Below, piece after piece: positions 8,788 through 18,036 of a stretch of 64,000 bases of DNA. The notes under the pieces are model-generated. The model was given only the letters and a program-made list of their open reading frames with translations. It had not been told where the DNA came from and did no database searches. Within the stretch, counting starts at the first letter, position 1. Each line of letters starts with the position of its first letter. A program made the position numbers and the translations under genes. This DNA is from Sunxiuqinia indica. Lineage in GTDB: Bacteria; Bacteroidota; Bacteroidia; Bacteroidales; Prolixibacteraceae. The stretch spans positions 186,001 to 250,000 of the forward strand of contig NZ_WVEM01000006.1 in assembly GCF_009847015.1 (NCBI RefSeq), written 5' to 3'.

Positions 8788-11280
8788 ATGAAGAAAAGAA
8801 TTGTATTAATTGGAAACGGAATGACCGGCTACAAGTTTTGTGAAAAGTTTGCCTCTTCCCCTTTAAAAGAGCAGTATAAGCTGGTTGTTTTTGGCGAAGA
8901 ACCACATCCGGCTTACGATCGGGTTCACCTTACATCGTACTACACCGGAACTGTTCCTGATGAGCTGCTACTTGCGCCTGCCGGGTGGTACGATGAGCAC
9001 AACATTGAGTTGTTGACCAACGAAAAGGTAATCGCCATTGACAGAGAAGCGAAAACGGTAAGCTCCGAAAAAGAAAAGACTTATTCCTATGATATCCTGG
9101 TATTGGCCACCGGATCATCGGCATTTGTCCCACCAATTGAGGGTATTGAAAAAGAGGGAGTTTTTGTATACCGCACGTTTGACGATATCGACAAAATCAA
9201 GAAATATATTCCAAAAGCCAGTAAAGCTGCGGTAATTGGCGGTGGATTGCTTGGTTTAGAAGCTGCAAAAGCAGTATTGGACGACGGCCTGCCGACCAGC
9301 ATTATTGAATTTGCATCTCGCTTGATGCCGCGTCAGTTGGACCCTCAGGGCGCTAATATTTTGAAATCGAAACTGGAAAATTTTGATCTGGAAGTGCTAC
9401 TCAATAAAAGTACCGAAAAGATTACAGGCAATGGCAAACTGGAAGGCTTGCAATTTGCCGATGGGTCCACGTTGGATGCTGACCTGTTGGTTATTTCTGC
9501 AGGAATTCGCCCACGAGACGAACTGGCCAGGAGTGCAGGACTGGAAGTCCATCAACGCGGAGGAATCGTGGTGAACAGCAAAATGGAAACCGCCGATCCT
9601 TCTATTTTCGCAATTGGCGAATGTGTTGTAGTGCACAATATGGTGTGGGGGCTGGTTGCTCCTTGCTACGAGATGGCCGAAATTTTGGTAAATAATATTG
9701 GTGGACAATCGCAGGAGTTCTTAGGCTTCGACCTTTCATCTAAATTGAAATTAATCGGAACTGACGTTGCCAGTTTTGGCGAAGCACTGGTTGAAAGCGA
9801 TAAAATTAAAACCATCGTTTACGAAAACAAATCACGTGGTATATACAAGCGCCTGAACATTTCGGAAGATGGTAAATATCTGCTGGGCGGTATCCTGGTT
9901 GGTGAAGCCGAAGAATACAACATGCTGAAACAGGTCGTCAATAACAAAATAGCCTTGCCTGAAAATCCTGAGGACTTTATACTTGGAGCACGCGGAGGAG
10001 AAGGTGCTGCGGGAATTGGGGTTGGCGACCTACCCGACACCGCCGCTATTTGTTCGTGCGAAAACATTACCAAAGGCGATATACTCAGTGCCATTGAAAC
10101 CGATGGAGCTGAATCAGTCCCAAAAATTAAAAAGTGTACCAAAGCCGGAACCGGATGTGGCGGTTGTGCTCCAATGCTTGACGATTTGCTGATACACTAT
10201 ATGAAATCGCAAGGCCGGGAGGTGCGAAAAACCATCTGCGAGCATTTCGATTATACCCGTCAGGAATTATATGATTTGATTAAAATTAATGAATTTAAAA
10301 GCTACGATGAGTTGATTCTTGCCTATGGCAAAGGCTCAGGTTGCGAAACGTGTAAGCCGGTTGTGGCTTCTTTGCTGGCAAGCATCTGGAATGATTTGAT
10401 CACCAAACAAGATACAATACAGGATACCAACGACCGCTTTTTGGCAAACATTCAGCAACGCGGAGTTTATTCTGTCGTTCCCCGAATTCCAGGTGGCGAG
10501 ATTACTCCTGAAAAATTGATTGTCATTGGACAGGTAGCGAAAAAATACGATCTGTATACCAAGATTACCGGAGGACAGCGAATTGACTTATTTGGTGCCC
10601 GGGTCGATCAGCTTCCGGCTATTTGGGAAGAACTGATTGATGCCGGCTTTGAAAGTGGTCATGCCTACGGAAAATCGCTGCGGACTGTTAAAAGCTGTGT
10701 GGGATCGACCTGGTGTCGCTACGGAATGCACGATTCGGTTTCGTTTGCAATTGAGGTTGAAGACCGATACAAAGGATTGCGTTCTCCGCACAAACTAAAA
10801 GGTGGCGTCTCGGGCTGCGTGCGCGAATGTGCCGAAGCTCGTGGTAAAGATTTTGGAATCATCGCCACCGAAAAAGGCTGGAACTTGTTCGTGTGTGGCA
10901 ACGGAGGAGCCAATCCACGCCATGCCGACCTTCTGGCATCCGATATCGACAAGGAAACAGTGGTTAAATACCTCGATCGCTTCCTGATGTACTACATTAA
11001 AACAGCCGAACCATTAACCCGAACATCCAAATGGCTGGCTAGCCTGGAAGGCGGATTGGGCTACCTGAAAGATGTGGTGGTAAAAGACTCACTTGGCATA
11101 GGAAACAAGCTGGAAGAGGAAATGGCCGAGCTGATATCTCACTACAAATGCGAATGGACAGAAGTTGTCCGCACTCCGGAATTAAGAAATAAATTCCGTC
11201 ATTTCGTGAATTCAGACGAAATCGATAATAACATCAAATTTGTACCACTACGGGATCAAAAAATCCCTGCAAAAGCATAA
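8788..11280 (+). CDS. nirB: NAD(P)H-dependent nitrite reductase large subunit NirB
   Basis: An 830-residue cytoplasmic enzyme reducing nitrite to ammonium. Domains in order: an FAD/NAD(P) reductase (1-300, with IGNGMTGYK and VIGGGLLGLEAAK), two BFD-like [2Fe-2S] segments (C422/C424 with a later CGGC; then a second, weaker copy ending in CETC near residue 530), a ferredoxin-like half domain (about 558-620) and the siroheme/[4Fe-4S] domain. The last binds its cluster with C637-x5-C643 and C677-x3-C681. Length and order match NirB of enteric bacteria. It is followed after 5 bp by nirD and takes over the product of the nitrate reductase encoded upstream. Clear family assignment. Confidence 0.97.
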   Translation: MKKRIVLIGNGMTGYKFCEKFASSPLKEQYKLVVFGEEPHPAYDRVHLTSYYTGTVPDELLLAPAGWYDEHNIELLTNEKVIAIDREAKTVSSEKEKTYSYDILVLATGSSAFVPPIEGIEKEGVFVYRTFDDIDKIKKYIPKASKAAVIGGGLLGLEAAKAVLDDGLPTSIIEFASRLMPRQLDPQGANILKSKLENFDLEVLLNKSTEKITGNGKLEGLQFADGSTLDADLLVISAGIRPRDELARSAGLEVHQRGGIVVNSKMETADPSIFAIGECVVVHNMVWGLVAPCYEMAEILVNNIGGQSQEFLGFDLSSKLKLIGTDVASFGEALVESDKIKTIVYENKSRGIYKRLNISEDGKYLLGGILVGEAEEYNMLKQVVNNKIALPENPEDFILGARGGEGAAGIGVGDLPDTAAICSCENITKGDILSAIETDGAESVPKIKKCTKAGTGCGGCAPMLDDLLIHYMKSQGREVRKTICEHFDYTRQELYDLIKINEFKSYDELILAYGKGSGCETCKPVVASLLASIWNDLITKQDTIQDTNDRFLANIQQRGVYSVVPRIPGGEITPEKLIVIGQVAKKYDLYTKITGGQRIDLFGARVDQLPAIWEELIDAGFESGHAYGKSLRTVKSCVGSTWCRYGMHDSVSFAIEVEDRYKGLRSPHKLKGGVSGCVRECAEARGKDFGIIATEKGWNLFVCGNGGANPRHADLLASDIDKETVVKYLDRFLMYYIKTAEPLTRTSKWLASLEGGLGYLKDVVVKDSLGIGNKLEEEMAELISHYKCEWTEVVRTPELRNKFRHFVNSDEIDNNIKFVPLRDQKIPAKA

Positions 11281-11285
11281 CAATT

Positions 11286-11639
11286 ATGGAAATAAAAGAA
11301 CAAACCGAAATCAAAGAATGGGTGAAGGCCGCTGCAGTGGAGGATTTTCCTAGAAATGGAGGAGCTGCAGTACTCGTTAACGGAGAGCAAATTGCAGTTT
11401 TCAACTTTACCAACGAAGGGCGTTGGTTTGCTACTCAAAACCAATGTCCACACAAAGGCGAAATGGCTATCTCGCGCGGTCTGACAGGCGACAGTGAAGG
11501 ACATCCGAAAGTGGCGTGTCCGTTTCATAAAAAAACTTTTTCGCTGGAAGATGGCAAATGCCTGACGGATGAAGAATTCCAGCTGAAAACCTTCCCGGTG
11601 AAAATTGAGGAGGGGTATGTACTTATCGGAATTGAATAA
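11286..11639 (+). CDS. nirD: Nitrite reductase small subunit NirD with intact Rieske motif
   Basis: A 117-residue Rieske-fold partner of NirB. C54-x-H56 and C78-x2-H81 supply all four ligands for a Rieske [2Fe-2S] cluster (QCPHKG and CPFHKKTF). Enteric NirD has lost these ligands, so this protein is the cluster-bearing type and may carry electrons within the NirBD complex. The 5-bp spacing shows an operon with nirB. Confidence 0.94.
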   Translation: MEIKEQTEIKEWVKAAAVEDFPRNGGAAVLVNGEQIAVFNFTNEGRWFATQNQCPHKGEMAISRGLTGDSEGHPKVACPFHKKTFSLEDGKCLTDEEFQLKTFPVKIEEGYVLIGIE

Positions 11640-11727
11640 AATTTCATAAATCGACGATCAACGACAACAAAATGATTCAATTTCAAAATGAGCAACAGCA
11701 TTGCCGAAATACCAAAAATGAAAGATC

Positions 11728-12441
11728 ATGATTAGAAAACGTATCGAATGCATCAGTTGTCAGAATGAAAGCTGTCTGATCAAGAAATTTTGCCACGATG
11801 AGGTTGCGCAAAAATTCCTCAAAAAGAAAAATACGATTCCTTGCCGGAAAACGCAGAACATCATTATTGAGGGAGCACCGATTCATGGCATCTTTTTCGT
11901 TTACTCAGGGAAAGTGAAAGTGCTGAACACCGGAATTAATGGGCGGGAGCAAATTCTGCGCTTTGCCAAAGATGGCGAGATGCTGGGGCAACGCGGATTC
12001 AGCACTCATCAATACTACCCCATTGGCGCAGTGGCTTTGGAAGACACCGTGCTTTGTAACTTCTCCACCAACGATATGAGAAAAATGTTGCAGGAAATTC
12101 CACAAATGGCTTACGATTTTATGGTGTTTTATGCCGACGAGCTCAACCGCAGCGAAACAAAAGTCCGCAAGTTTGCCCACATGACTGTGCGAGAAAAAGT
12201 CATCGACTCATTGTTATACATCAACCGCAAGTTTGGCCAGAAAAAAGGCTATCTGAGCATTCGCCTCAGCCGAAAAGAAATAGCCGATTTTGCGGGGACC
12301 ACCGAAGAACAGGTAATTCGTGTCATCTCGGTGCTTAAAAAAGACGGGCTCATCATCAGCGACGCAAAAAAGTTAGGAATTCCCAGCACCGATATACTAA
12401 AACAAGAGATTGACGAACATCATTACTTCATTCAGAGCTAA
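11728..12441 (+). CDS. Crp/Fnr family regulator with FNR-like cysteine set
   Basis: A 237-residue transcription factor with a cyclic-nucleotide-type beta-roll (about 20-140), a dimerization helix and a Crp-type winged helix (about 165-225, LSRKEIADFAGTTEEQVIRV). Residues C8, C11, C16 and C110 reproduce, within one residue, the spacing of the E. coli FNR [4Fe-4S] ligands C20, C23, C29 and C122. The Glu and Arg of EQVIR in the recognition helix match the DNA-contacting pair of FNR. A paralogue at 18832 keeps all these residues. It lies 88 bp after nirD and before the nitrate ABC operon, so it probably controls nitrogen assimilation genes in response to O2 or NO; the signal is inferred. Confidence 0.9.
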   Translation: MIRKRIECISCQNESCLIKKFCHDEVAQKFLKKKNTIPCRKTQNIIIEGAPIHGIFFVYSGKVKVLNTGINGREQILRFAKDGEMLGQRGFSTHQYYPIGAVALEDTVLCNFSTNDMRKMLQEIPQMAYDFMVFYADELNRSETKVRKFAHMTVREKVIDSLLYINRKFGQKKGYLSIRLSRKEIADFAGTTEEQVIRVISVLKKDGLIISDAKKLGIPSTDILKQEIDEHHYFIQS

Positions 12442-13066
12442 TCCCTCACACAATCATATATACTTCACTCCCAGCTCTCATTTACTATTGGCTTGCTACG
12501 CCGCACAATAAAAACGGCTACCCTTTACAACCACCGAAAACAGCGTTTCATGCTCAAAAAAACTAATCCTCAAATTACACTTCATACGAACAACAAGCCG
12601 AAAGAAACGACGGACTAACCTGACTCGGCAATCACAAATTATCTATTTGTACTGAATCAAACAGTTTATTTTCTAATTAAAAAATATCCATTCATTTTTG
12701 AATAAAAGATGTGATATTCTTCAAAATTGACCTTGACCTCTTTGTGGCAATCTCTCTTTAAGCCCGAGCAACCCACTCCAAGAAATTACATATCTCACTC
12801 ACTACCTATCTCTTACAAATACACACATGCGGTTTCGCAGGTTTTAGTCTACTAATCAATTGTGCTTTGCATGACTAAAAGACTCTTTTAAGCTTTTCAT
12901 TTCCATATTTTCCTTGTCTGCTGCACCATAGTTTTACAACATCAACAAGAAAGATATTACCAAAACAAATCAGAAGATGAAACAAGCATTAAAAACTCTT
13001 AAGCACAGGAAGAGGATGATATGCAAATTCCATTGAATGCATTTGAAAATTTAAAATTATAATGAG
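12442..13066. promoter_or_regulatory. 625-bp leader before the porin/ABC operon
   Basis: No protein-coding gene is apparent. The region probably holds the promoter of the porin-nrtABCD operon. A 14-bp element at 12647-12660 reads TTGTACTGAATCAA, matching 8 of the 10 fixed positions of the E. coli FNR box (TTGAT-N4-ATCAA), and is a possible target of the FNR-like regulators on either side. It is about 400 bp from the start codon, so it would need a distant transcription start. No clear TAnnTTTG box was seen. Confidence 0.35.
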
Positions 13067-14416
13067 ATGAAAAAGGTATTTATTTTATTTGCATTGATGG
13101 CTTGTGTAACTACAACGTTCGCACAATTCACCTTGGAAGGACAATATCGTCCCAGAACAGAACTCAGAAATGGATTTAAAAAACCCATTCTCCCCGGACA
13201 AGAGCCGGCTTTTTTCACCGAACACCGTGCGCGGTTAATTGCAGGGTACAAAACCGATAAACTTGGTTTTAAAATGTCTCTTCAGGATGTGCGCATCTGG
13301 GGCGAAACCGGACAAATCAACAAGTCGGATCAGTTATTAAGTACCCACGAAGCATATGGTGAATATTATGCTTCAACAAAATCGACCTTCCGTGTTGGTC
13401 GACAGGAAGTAATTTACGACGGACACCGCCTTTTTGGTAGCCTCGACTGGGCTATGCAGGGGCGCTCACTGGACGCAGTGCGCTACTTGTTTAATGATGG
13501 TAAAGGAACCCAATTGGATTTGATGGCCGTCTGGAACCAAACCGGTTATGGAGATGGAGCTCCGGAACCTGCCAAATTGGTTGGCAACGATTACCGAACG
13601 ATGAATGGTGGTGGTGCAAATCCACGAATTTTTAATCTGCCGCTTCCAAAAGCCCAATTAATGGCTTATTATAAAAAGAGTTGGAAATCGGGCAACATTG
13701 GCCTCATGCTACTGAACGACACTTACACCTCAACCGATACTGCAAGTGTAACTCACAGCAATTTTACCATCGGTATCACCCCTAATTTTTCATCCGGTAA
13801 TTTGAAATTCGGCGGACAGTTTTACTACACAGGTGGCGCAGCTGGTAAAACTTATTCTGGTTCCGATTATGAGAACATTGATCTCAACGGTTTCATGGCG
13901 AATTTATTTATTCAGCACACAGGCGTCAGCGGAAAACCAATGTTTGGAGTAGATTACCTGAGTGGTGATGATGAATCAACTACCGAAGTGGAAGGTTGGT
14001 CTCCAAAGTACGGGACTAACCACAAATTCTATGGTTTTATGGACTATTTCTATGTAGGAAACGGCCATGGCGGTGGTAACGAAAAAAGTGCCGGACTAAT
14101 TGATGTGTTCTTAAAAACAACTTTCAAACTTTCTGAAAAGACCACCTTGCTTGGTCACCTTCACTACTTTGCTTCGGCTGAAGAACGCACCAATAGCACA
14201 ACCAACGAGTCCTACAAAGGCGGATTGGGAACAGAGCTCGACTTGGTTCTGGTTCGTCCGTTGGCCAAAGGCTTGGTACTAAAAGCCGGCTACTCTCAAC
14301 TATTTGGCGTAACCGAAACGATGAAGCAATTGAAATTTGGCACCCCTTTGCAGGAAATAGGCGATATGCAAAGCTGGGGGTGGATCATGCTTACATTCTC
14401 TCCAAAATTCCTCTAA
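13067..14416 (+). CDS. Alginate-export-type outer-membrane beta-barrel porin
   Basis: A 449-residue protein with a signal peptide (about 1-19, ending TTFAQ) followed by alternating beta strands and a C-terminal Phe-containing strand, typical of an outer-membrane barrel. The opening after cleavage (LEGQYRPRTELRNGF) and the motif RVGRQEVIYDGHRLFGSLDW are characteristic of the alginate export / AlgE-like porin family in Bacteroidota. It heads the operon of the nitrate ABC transporter (45 bp before the binding protein), so I infer that it is the outer-membrane entry pore for nitrate rather than an alginate exporter; no alginate synthesis genes are nearby. Confidence 0.85.
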   Translation: MKKVFILFALMACVTTTFAQFTLEGQYRPRTELRNGFKKPILPGQEPAFFTEHRARLIAGYKTDKLGFKMSLQDVRIWGETGQINKSDQLLSTHEAYGEYYASTKSTFRVGRQEVIYDGHRLFGSLDWAMQGRSLDAVRYLFNDGKGTQLDLMAVWNQTGYGDGAPEPAKLVGNDYRTMNGGGANPRIFNLPLPKAQLMAYYKKSWKSGNIGLMLLNDTYTSTDTASVTHSNFTIGITPNFSSGNLKFGGQFYYTGGAAGKTYSGSDYENIDLNGFMANLFIQHTGVSGKPMFGVDYLSGDDESTTEVEGWSPKYGTNHKFYGFMDYFYVGNGHGGGNEKSAGLIDVFLKTTFKLSEKTTLLGHLHYFASAEERTNSTTNESYKGGLGTELDLVLVRPLAKGLVLKAGYSQLFGVTETMKQLKFGTPLQEIGDMQSWGWIMLTFSPKFL

Positions 14417-14461
14417 ACATTGCATGCAGAAATTATAAATACAGCTAAAAAATAATACACT

Positions 14462-15844
14462 ATGACACATCTAAGAAAATTAAGACCATTCGGACTAATC
14501 GCAACATTGGCTATTCTGTTCAGTGCTTGCGGAAGTTCCGGTTCAAAGCAGAGTAGCGAGAAGTCTGCAGAAATTCCATCATTAAGTTTAGATATTGAGA
14601 AACCTCAGTTGACTTTCGGTTTTATTAAGCTGACTGACATGGCTCCACTGGCAATTGCCAAGGAATTGGGGTATTTTGAAGATGAAGGCTTATTTGTCAC
14701 CATCGAAGCGCAATCGAACTGGAAAAACGTACTCGACCGCGTAATTGACGGAGAACTGGATGGCTCACACATGCTGGCCGGGCAGCCTATTGCAGCCCAG
14801 GGAGGTTTTGGTCGTCAGGCGCAGCTGGTTACAGCTTTTTCTATGGATCTGAACGGAAACGCCATCACAGTTTCCAACGCCATTTGGGATAAAATGAAAG
14901 CCAATGTTCCAACCGGCGCTGATGGTAAACCTGCTCACCCCATTAAAGCAGATGCACTAAAACCGGTGATTGAAGAATACAAAGCGAACGGAAATGTATT
15001 TAAAATGGGGATGGTTTTCCCGGTTTCGACACACAACTACGAAATTCGCTATTGGCTGGCAGCAGCCGGCATAAACCCGGGAATGTACACAGCTGATAAC
15101 ATTCAAGGACAAGTTGATGCCGACGTCTTATTATCGGTAACGCCTCCGCCACAAATGCCTGCAACCCTTGAAGCCGGAACAATTTATGGCTATTGCGTCG
15201 GTGAACCCTGGAACCAACAGGCAGTGTTCAAACAAATAGGTGTTCCGGTAGTAACCAACTACGAAATCTGGAAAAACAACCCGGAGAAAGTATTTGTAAT
15301 GACTCAGGAGTTTATTGATAAAAATCCGAATACGGCAGTCGCTGTTACTAAAGCTCTGATCCGCGCCGGTAAGTGGCTGGATGATCCGAAGAACCGCCCG
15401 GAAGCAGTCGGTATTCTTTCGATGCCTGATTATGTTGGAGCCGACTCTGTTGTAATTGCCAACTCAATGACAGGAACCTTCGAATTTGAAAAAGGAGACA
15501 AACGTTCGTTGCCCGATTTCAATGTATTTTACAAGTACAACGCAACTTATCCATTCTATTCGGATGCCGTTTGGTTCCTGACTCAAATGCGCCGCTGGGG
15601 TCAAATACCGGAGCCGAAAACAGATGATTGGTACCTTGAAACTGCTAAAAAAGTATATCAGCCTGACATCTGGATGAAAGCTGCTAAACTGCTGGTTGAA
15701 GAAGGAAAAATTCCGGCTTCAGATATTCCTAAAACCGATGGATTTAAAACACCAACGACTGACTTTATTGATGGTACTCTCTATGACGGAAAGAAACCAA
15801 ATGAATACCTCACTCAATTTGCAATTGGAAACAAAGATATTTAA
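14462..15844 (+). CDS. nrtA: Nitrate-type ABC transporter substrate-binding lipoprotein (NrtA/CmpA family)
   Basis: A 460-residue periplasm-facing lipoprotein. The lipobox LFSAC puts the lipidated Cys at residue 23, followed by a Ser/Lys linker. The body is a two-lobed NrtA/CmpA fold: [30 protein letters not shown] is split over residues about 47-77, and [14 protein letters not shown] lies near residue 250. The family binds nitrate, nitrite or bicarbonate; neighbouring nitrate reductase genes favour nitrate. A strong mRNA hairpin lies just downstream, before the permease gene. Confidence 0.92.
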   Translation: MTHLRKLRPFGLIATLAILFSACGSSGSKQSSEKSAEIPSLSLDIEKPQLTFGFIKLTDMAPLAIAKELGYFEDEGLFVTIEAQSNWKNVLDRVIDGELDGSHMLAGQPIAAQGGFGRQAQLVTAFSMDLNGNAITVSNAIWDKMKANVPTGADGKPAHPIKADALKPVIEEYKANGNVFKMGMVFPVSTHNYEIRYWLAAAGINPGMYTADNIQGQVDADVLLSVTPPPQMPATLEAGTIYGYCVGEPWNQQAVFKQIGVPVVTNYEIWKNNPEKVFVMTQEFIDKNPNTAVAVTKALIRAGKWLDDPKNRPEAVGILSMPDYVGADSVVIANSMTGTFEFEKGDKRSLPDFNVFYKYNATYPFYSDAVWFLTQMRRWGQIPEPKTDDWYLETAKKVYQPDIWMKAAKLLVEEGKIPASDIPKTDGFKTPTTDFIDGTLYDGKKPNEYLTQFAIGNKDI

Positions 15845-15876
15845 TCAATCCTAATAAAAGGCAAGCTATATTTTTT

Positions 15877-15940
15877 AGTTGGTAAGTGTCAGTAAGGGTG
15901 CACCATTCCGGAAACTCGGTGTGCCCTTCACTCACCAACT
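15877..15940 (+). other. Stem-loop between nrtA and nrtB
   Basis: Arms AGTTGGT (15877-15883) and ACCAACT (15934-15940), then AGTG/CACT (15885-15888 with 15929-15932), AAGGG/CCCTT (15894-15898 with 15924-15928), two G-U pairs and CACC/GGTG (15901-15904 with 15918-15921) form a 22-pair interrupted stem with a 13-nt loop. No T-tract follows, so it is not an intrinsic terminator. Position after the binding-protein gene fits an mRNA-stabilizing element that raises nrtA over the membrane genes. Confidence 0.7.
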
Positions 15941-15995
15941 TTAGCGATCGATGAGAGGCTCGGCCTCATTTTTCAGCAAAAAAAGACATTTCATT

Positions 15996-17090
15996 ATGGG
16001 ACGAAAAATTTTAAATTCATTTCACTGGCTTGGCTTTAGTTTTCTGGAGCCCTTAGTCCGGTTGATTCGTGGTGAAGAACCTAAAAAGAATGGCCTGATT
16101 ATCTTTCGAAAGGTCATTGTACCAATTGCTTCTGTTTTGCTTTTTCTGGGAGTTTGTAACTATTTCGCCCACTATTTATACGCGGTTGAACGCGAACGTA
16201 AAATAGAAAAAACCTTGGCAACACAGGGTGAAGAAGCGGCATTGGCCATGCAGGAGTGCATCGACTCAGGAGATCTCAGCTGTAAACCGAACTCGTTGCC
16301 TTCGCCGGGTGATGTTTGGAACGGAGCCGTCACCTTAATTGAAGACCACAAAACGATTAGTGCAGACAAGGAAGCCTTCCGCGAAAAAACCGCGGGCATC
16401 AATGCCAAGCGTAAAGCTCAGGGGAAAGAACCAATTACCTACACCGGTCGCCCTTCTTTTGTTGACCAAATTATGACCAGTCTGGAAACTGTCTTTGCCG
16501 GCTTTTTATTAGCGGCACTACTTGCCATTCCTGCAGGCATTGTTTTAGGATTGAGCGAAACCTTGCGCACCGCATTAAACTGGGTTATCCAGATTTTTAA
16601 ACCCGTATCACCGGTTGTTTGGTTGTTATTGGTCTCAATGGTTGTTAAAACAATTCTGGCCAGTGCCGACATGGACAAATCCTTTGTCATCTCGTTTATT
16701 AGTGTTGGCTTGTGCAGCATGTGGGCGACTCTGGTCAATACAGCCATGGGGGTTTCTTCGGTCGACAAAGACTACCTGAATGTTTCTAAGGTACTGCGGC
16801 TGGGCGTTTTTAGCAATGTATTTAAAGTAATCCTCCCCTCTTCAATACCACTTATTTTCACGGGTCTGCGCATTACCCTATCGGTTGCCTGGATGGTTTT
16901 GATTGCCATTGAATTGTTGGCTCAAAGTCCTGGGTTGGGTTCATTCGTTTGGGAAGAATTCCAAAATGGTGCGAATGATTCGAACGCGAAAATCATTGTT
17001 GCTATGTTTGTTATTGGCGGAATTGGGTTCGCCCTTGACCGCATGATGATGTTGGTGCAAAAAGCTGTTAGCTACGAAAGCAGAGCTTAA
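15996..17090 (+). CDS. nrtB: Nitrate-type ABC transporter permease (NrtB family)
   Basis: A BPD-type inner-membrane permease with about six helices and the coupling segment near residue 250 (DYLNVSKVLRLGVFSNVFKVILPSSIP, split here as a description of residues about 245-272). I prefer the ATG at 15996; an in-frame ATG at 15951 would add 15 residues and start only 11 bp after the intergenic stem-loop. The first helix (about residues 38-58) is followed by a long polar segment of about 85 residues before the conserved permease core (PSFVDQIMTSLETVFAG). This makes the protein 364 residues, about 80 longer than typical NrtB/CmpB. The segment contains two Cys and many Glu/Lys and would face the periplasm. 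Confidence 0.9.
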   Translation: MGRKILNSFHWLGFSFLEPLVRLIRGEEPKKNGLIIFRKVIVPIASVLLFLGVCNYFAHYLYAVERERKIEKTLATQGEEAALAMQECIDSGDLSCKPNSLPSPGDVWNGAVTLIEDHKTISADKEAFREKTAGINAKRKAQGKEPITYTGRPSFVDQIMTSLETVFAGFLLAALLAIPAGIVLGLSETLRTALNWVIQIFKPVSPVVWLLLVSMVVKTILASADMDKSFVISFISVGLCSMWATLVNTAMGVSSVDKDYLNVSKVLRLGVFSNVFKVILPSSIPLIFTGLRITLSVAWMVLIAIELLAQSPGLGSFVWEEFQNGANDSNAKIIVAMFVIGGIGFALDRMMMLVQKAVSYESRA

Positions 17091-17158
17091 ATTAAGCATA
17101 TTTGTCACCGATCACATTCAACTTGGAATTTGAAAATCAAAACTTTAAACTCACAATC

Positions 17159-18016
17159 ATGGCCGCATTTTTAGAAATACGTAATGTATCCAAAAGCTTC
17201 GGAACGGGATCATCCCGCGTTGAAGTGCTCAAAAATATTAACCTTACCATTGAAGAAGGTGAATTTATTGCTATCGTCGGTTTTACGGGTAGCGGAAAAA
17301 CCACCCTGATCAGCCTGATTGCCGGATTAATAGAACCGGATGAGGGCGAAATATTACTGAAAGGGAAAAGGATCTCAGGTCCCGGTCCCGACCGCGGTGT
17401 GGTGTTTCAAAATTATTCGCTCCTCCCCTGGCTATCGGTAGCCGGCAATGTAAATATGGCCGTGAAACAGGTCTTCCCAAAAATGAAATCAAAAGAACGC
17501 AAAGAACATGTTGCCCGTTACATTGAAATGGTAAACCTTACGTCGGCACTACATAAAATGCCCTCCGAGCTTTCTGGCGGAATGCGTCAGCGGGTTTCGG
17601 TAGCGCGTGCATTAGCTATGGATCCGGAAATTTTATTACTGGATGAACCACTCAGCGCTTTGGATGCCCTAACCCGTGGTTCACTTCAAATTGAAATTGA
17701 ACGTATTTGGCGCGAGTCGAAAAAAACAGTTATGCTCATTACCAATGATGTAGATGAAGGTATTTTGTTGGCTGATCGGGTGATCCCATTGAAACCGGGC
17801 CCAAGAGCTACCTTGGGAACCATTTTTCCAATCAATTTCAAACGCCCGCGAGATAAAGCAACAATCAATGCTGATGAAAATTTCAAGAAGGAACGTAATG
17901 CAATTAATAGCTACTTAATGGAATTGGGTAAATTCCGGTCTGCGTCAAACAAAAAAGTATATCATTTACCACAAATTGAGCCTCAACTGCCGCGACAGAA
18001 AAAGGCAATTGTTTAA
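17159..18016 (+). CDS. nrtC: Nitrate-type ABC transporter ATP-binding protein 1 (NrtC/NrtD-like)
   Basis: A 285-residue ATPase with Walker [10 protein letters not shown], signature LSGGMRQRV and Walker B ILLLDEP. The H-switch histidine is replaced by Asn ([10 protein letters not shown]), whereas the partner ATPase encoded next keeps His. It lacks the NrtA-like C-terminal regulatory domain that cyanobacterial NrtC carries, so it is not controlled by that mechanism. The ATG at 17159 gives the normal family N-terminus; an upstream TTG at 17102 would add 19 unlikely residues. A basic 35-residue C-terminal tail follows the core. Confidence 0.92.
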   Translation: MAAFLEIRNVSKSFGTGSSRVEVLKNINLTIEEGEFIAIVGFTGSGKTTLISLIAGLIEPDEGEILLKGKRISGPGPDRGVVFQNYSLLPWLSVAGNVNMAVKQVFPKMKSKERKEHVARYIEMVNLTSALHKMPSELSGGMRQRVSVARALAMDPEILLLDEPLSALDALTRGSLQIEIERIWRESKKTVMLITNDVDEGILLADRVIPLKPGPRATLGTIFPINFKRPRDKATINADENFKKERNAINSYLMELGKFRSASNKKVYHLPQIEPQLPRQKKAIV

Positions 18017-18036
18017 CACTTCAAATACTCATAAAA

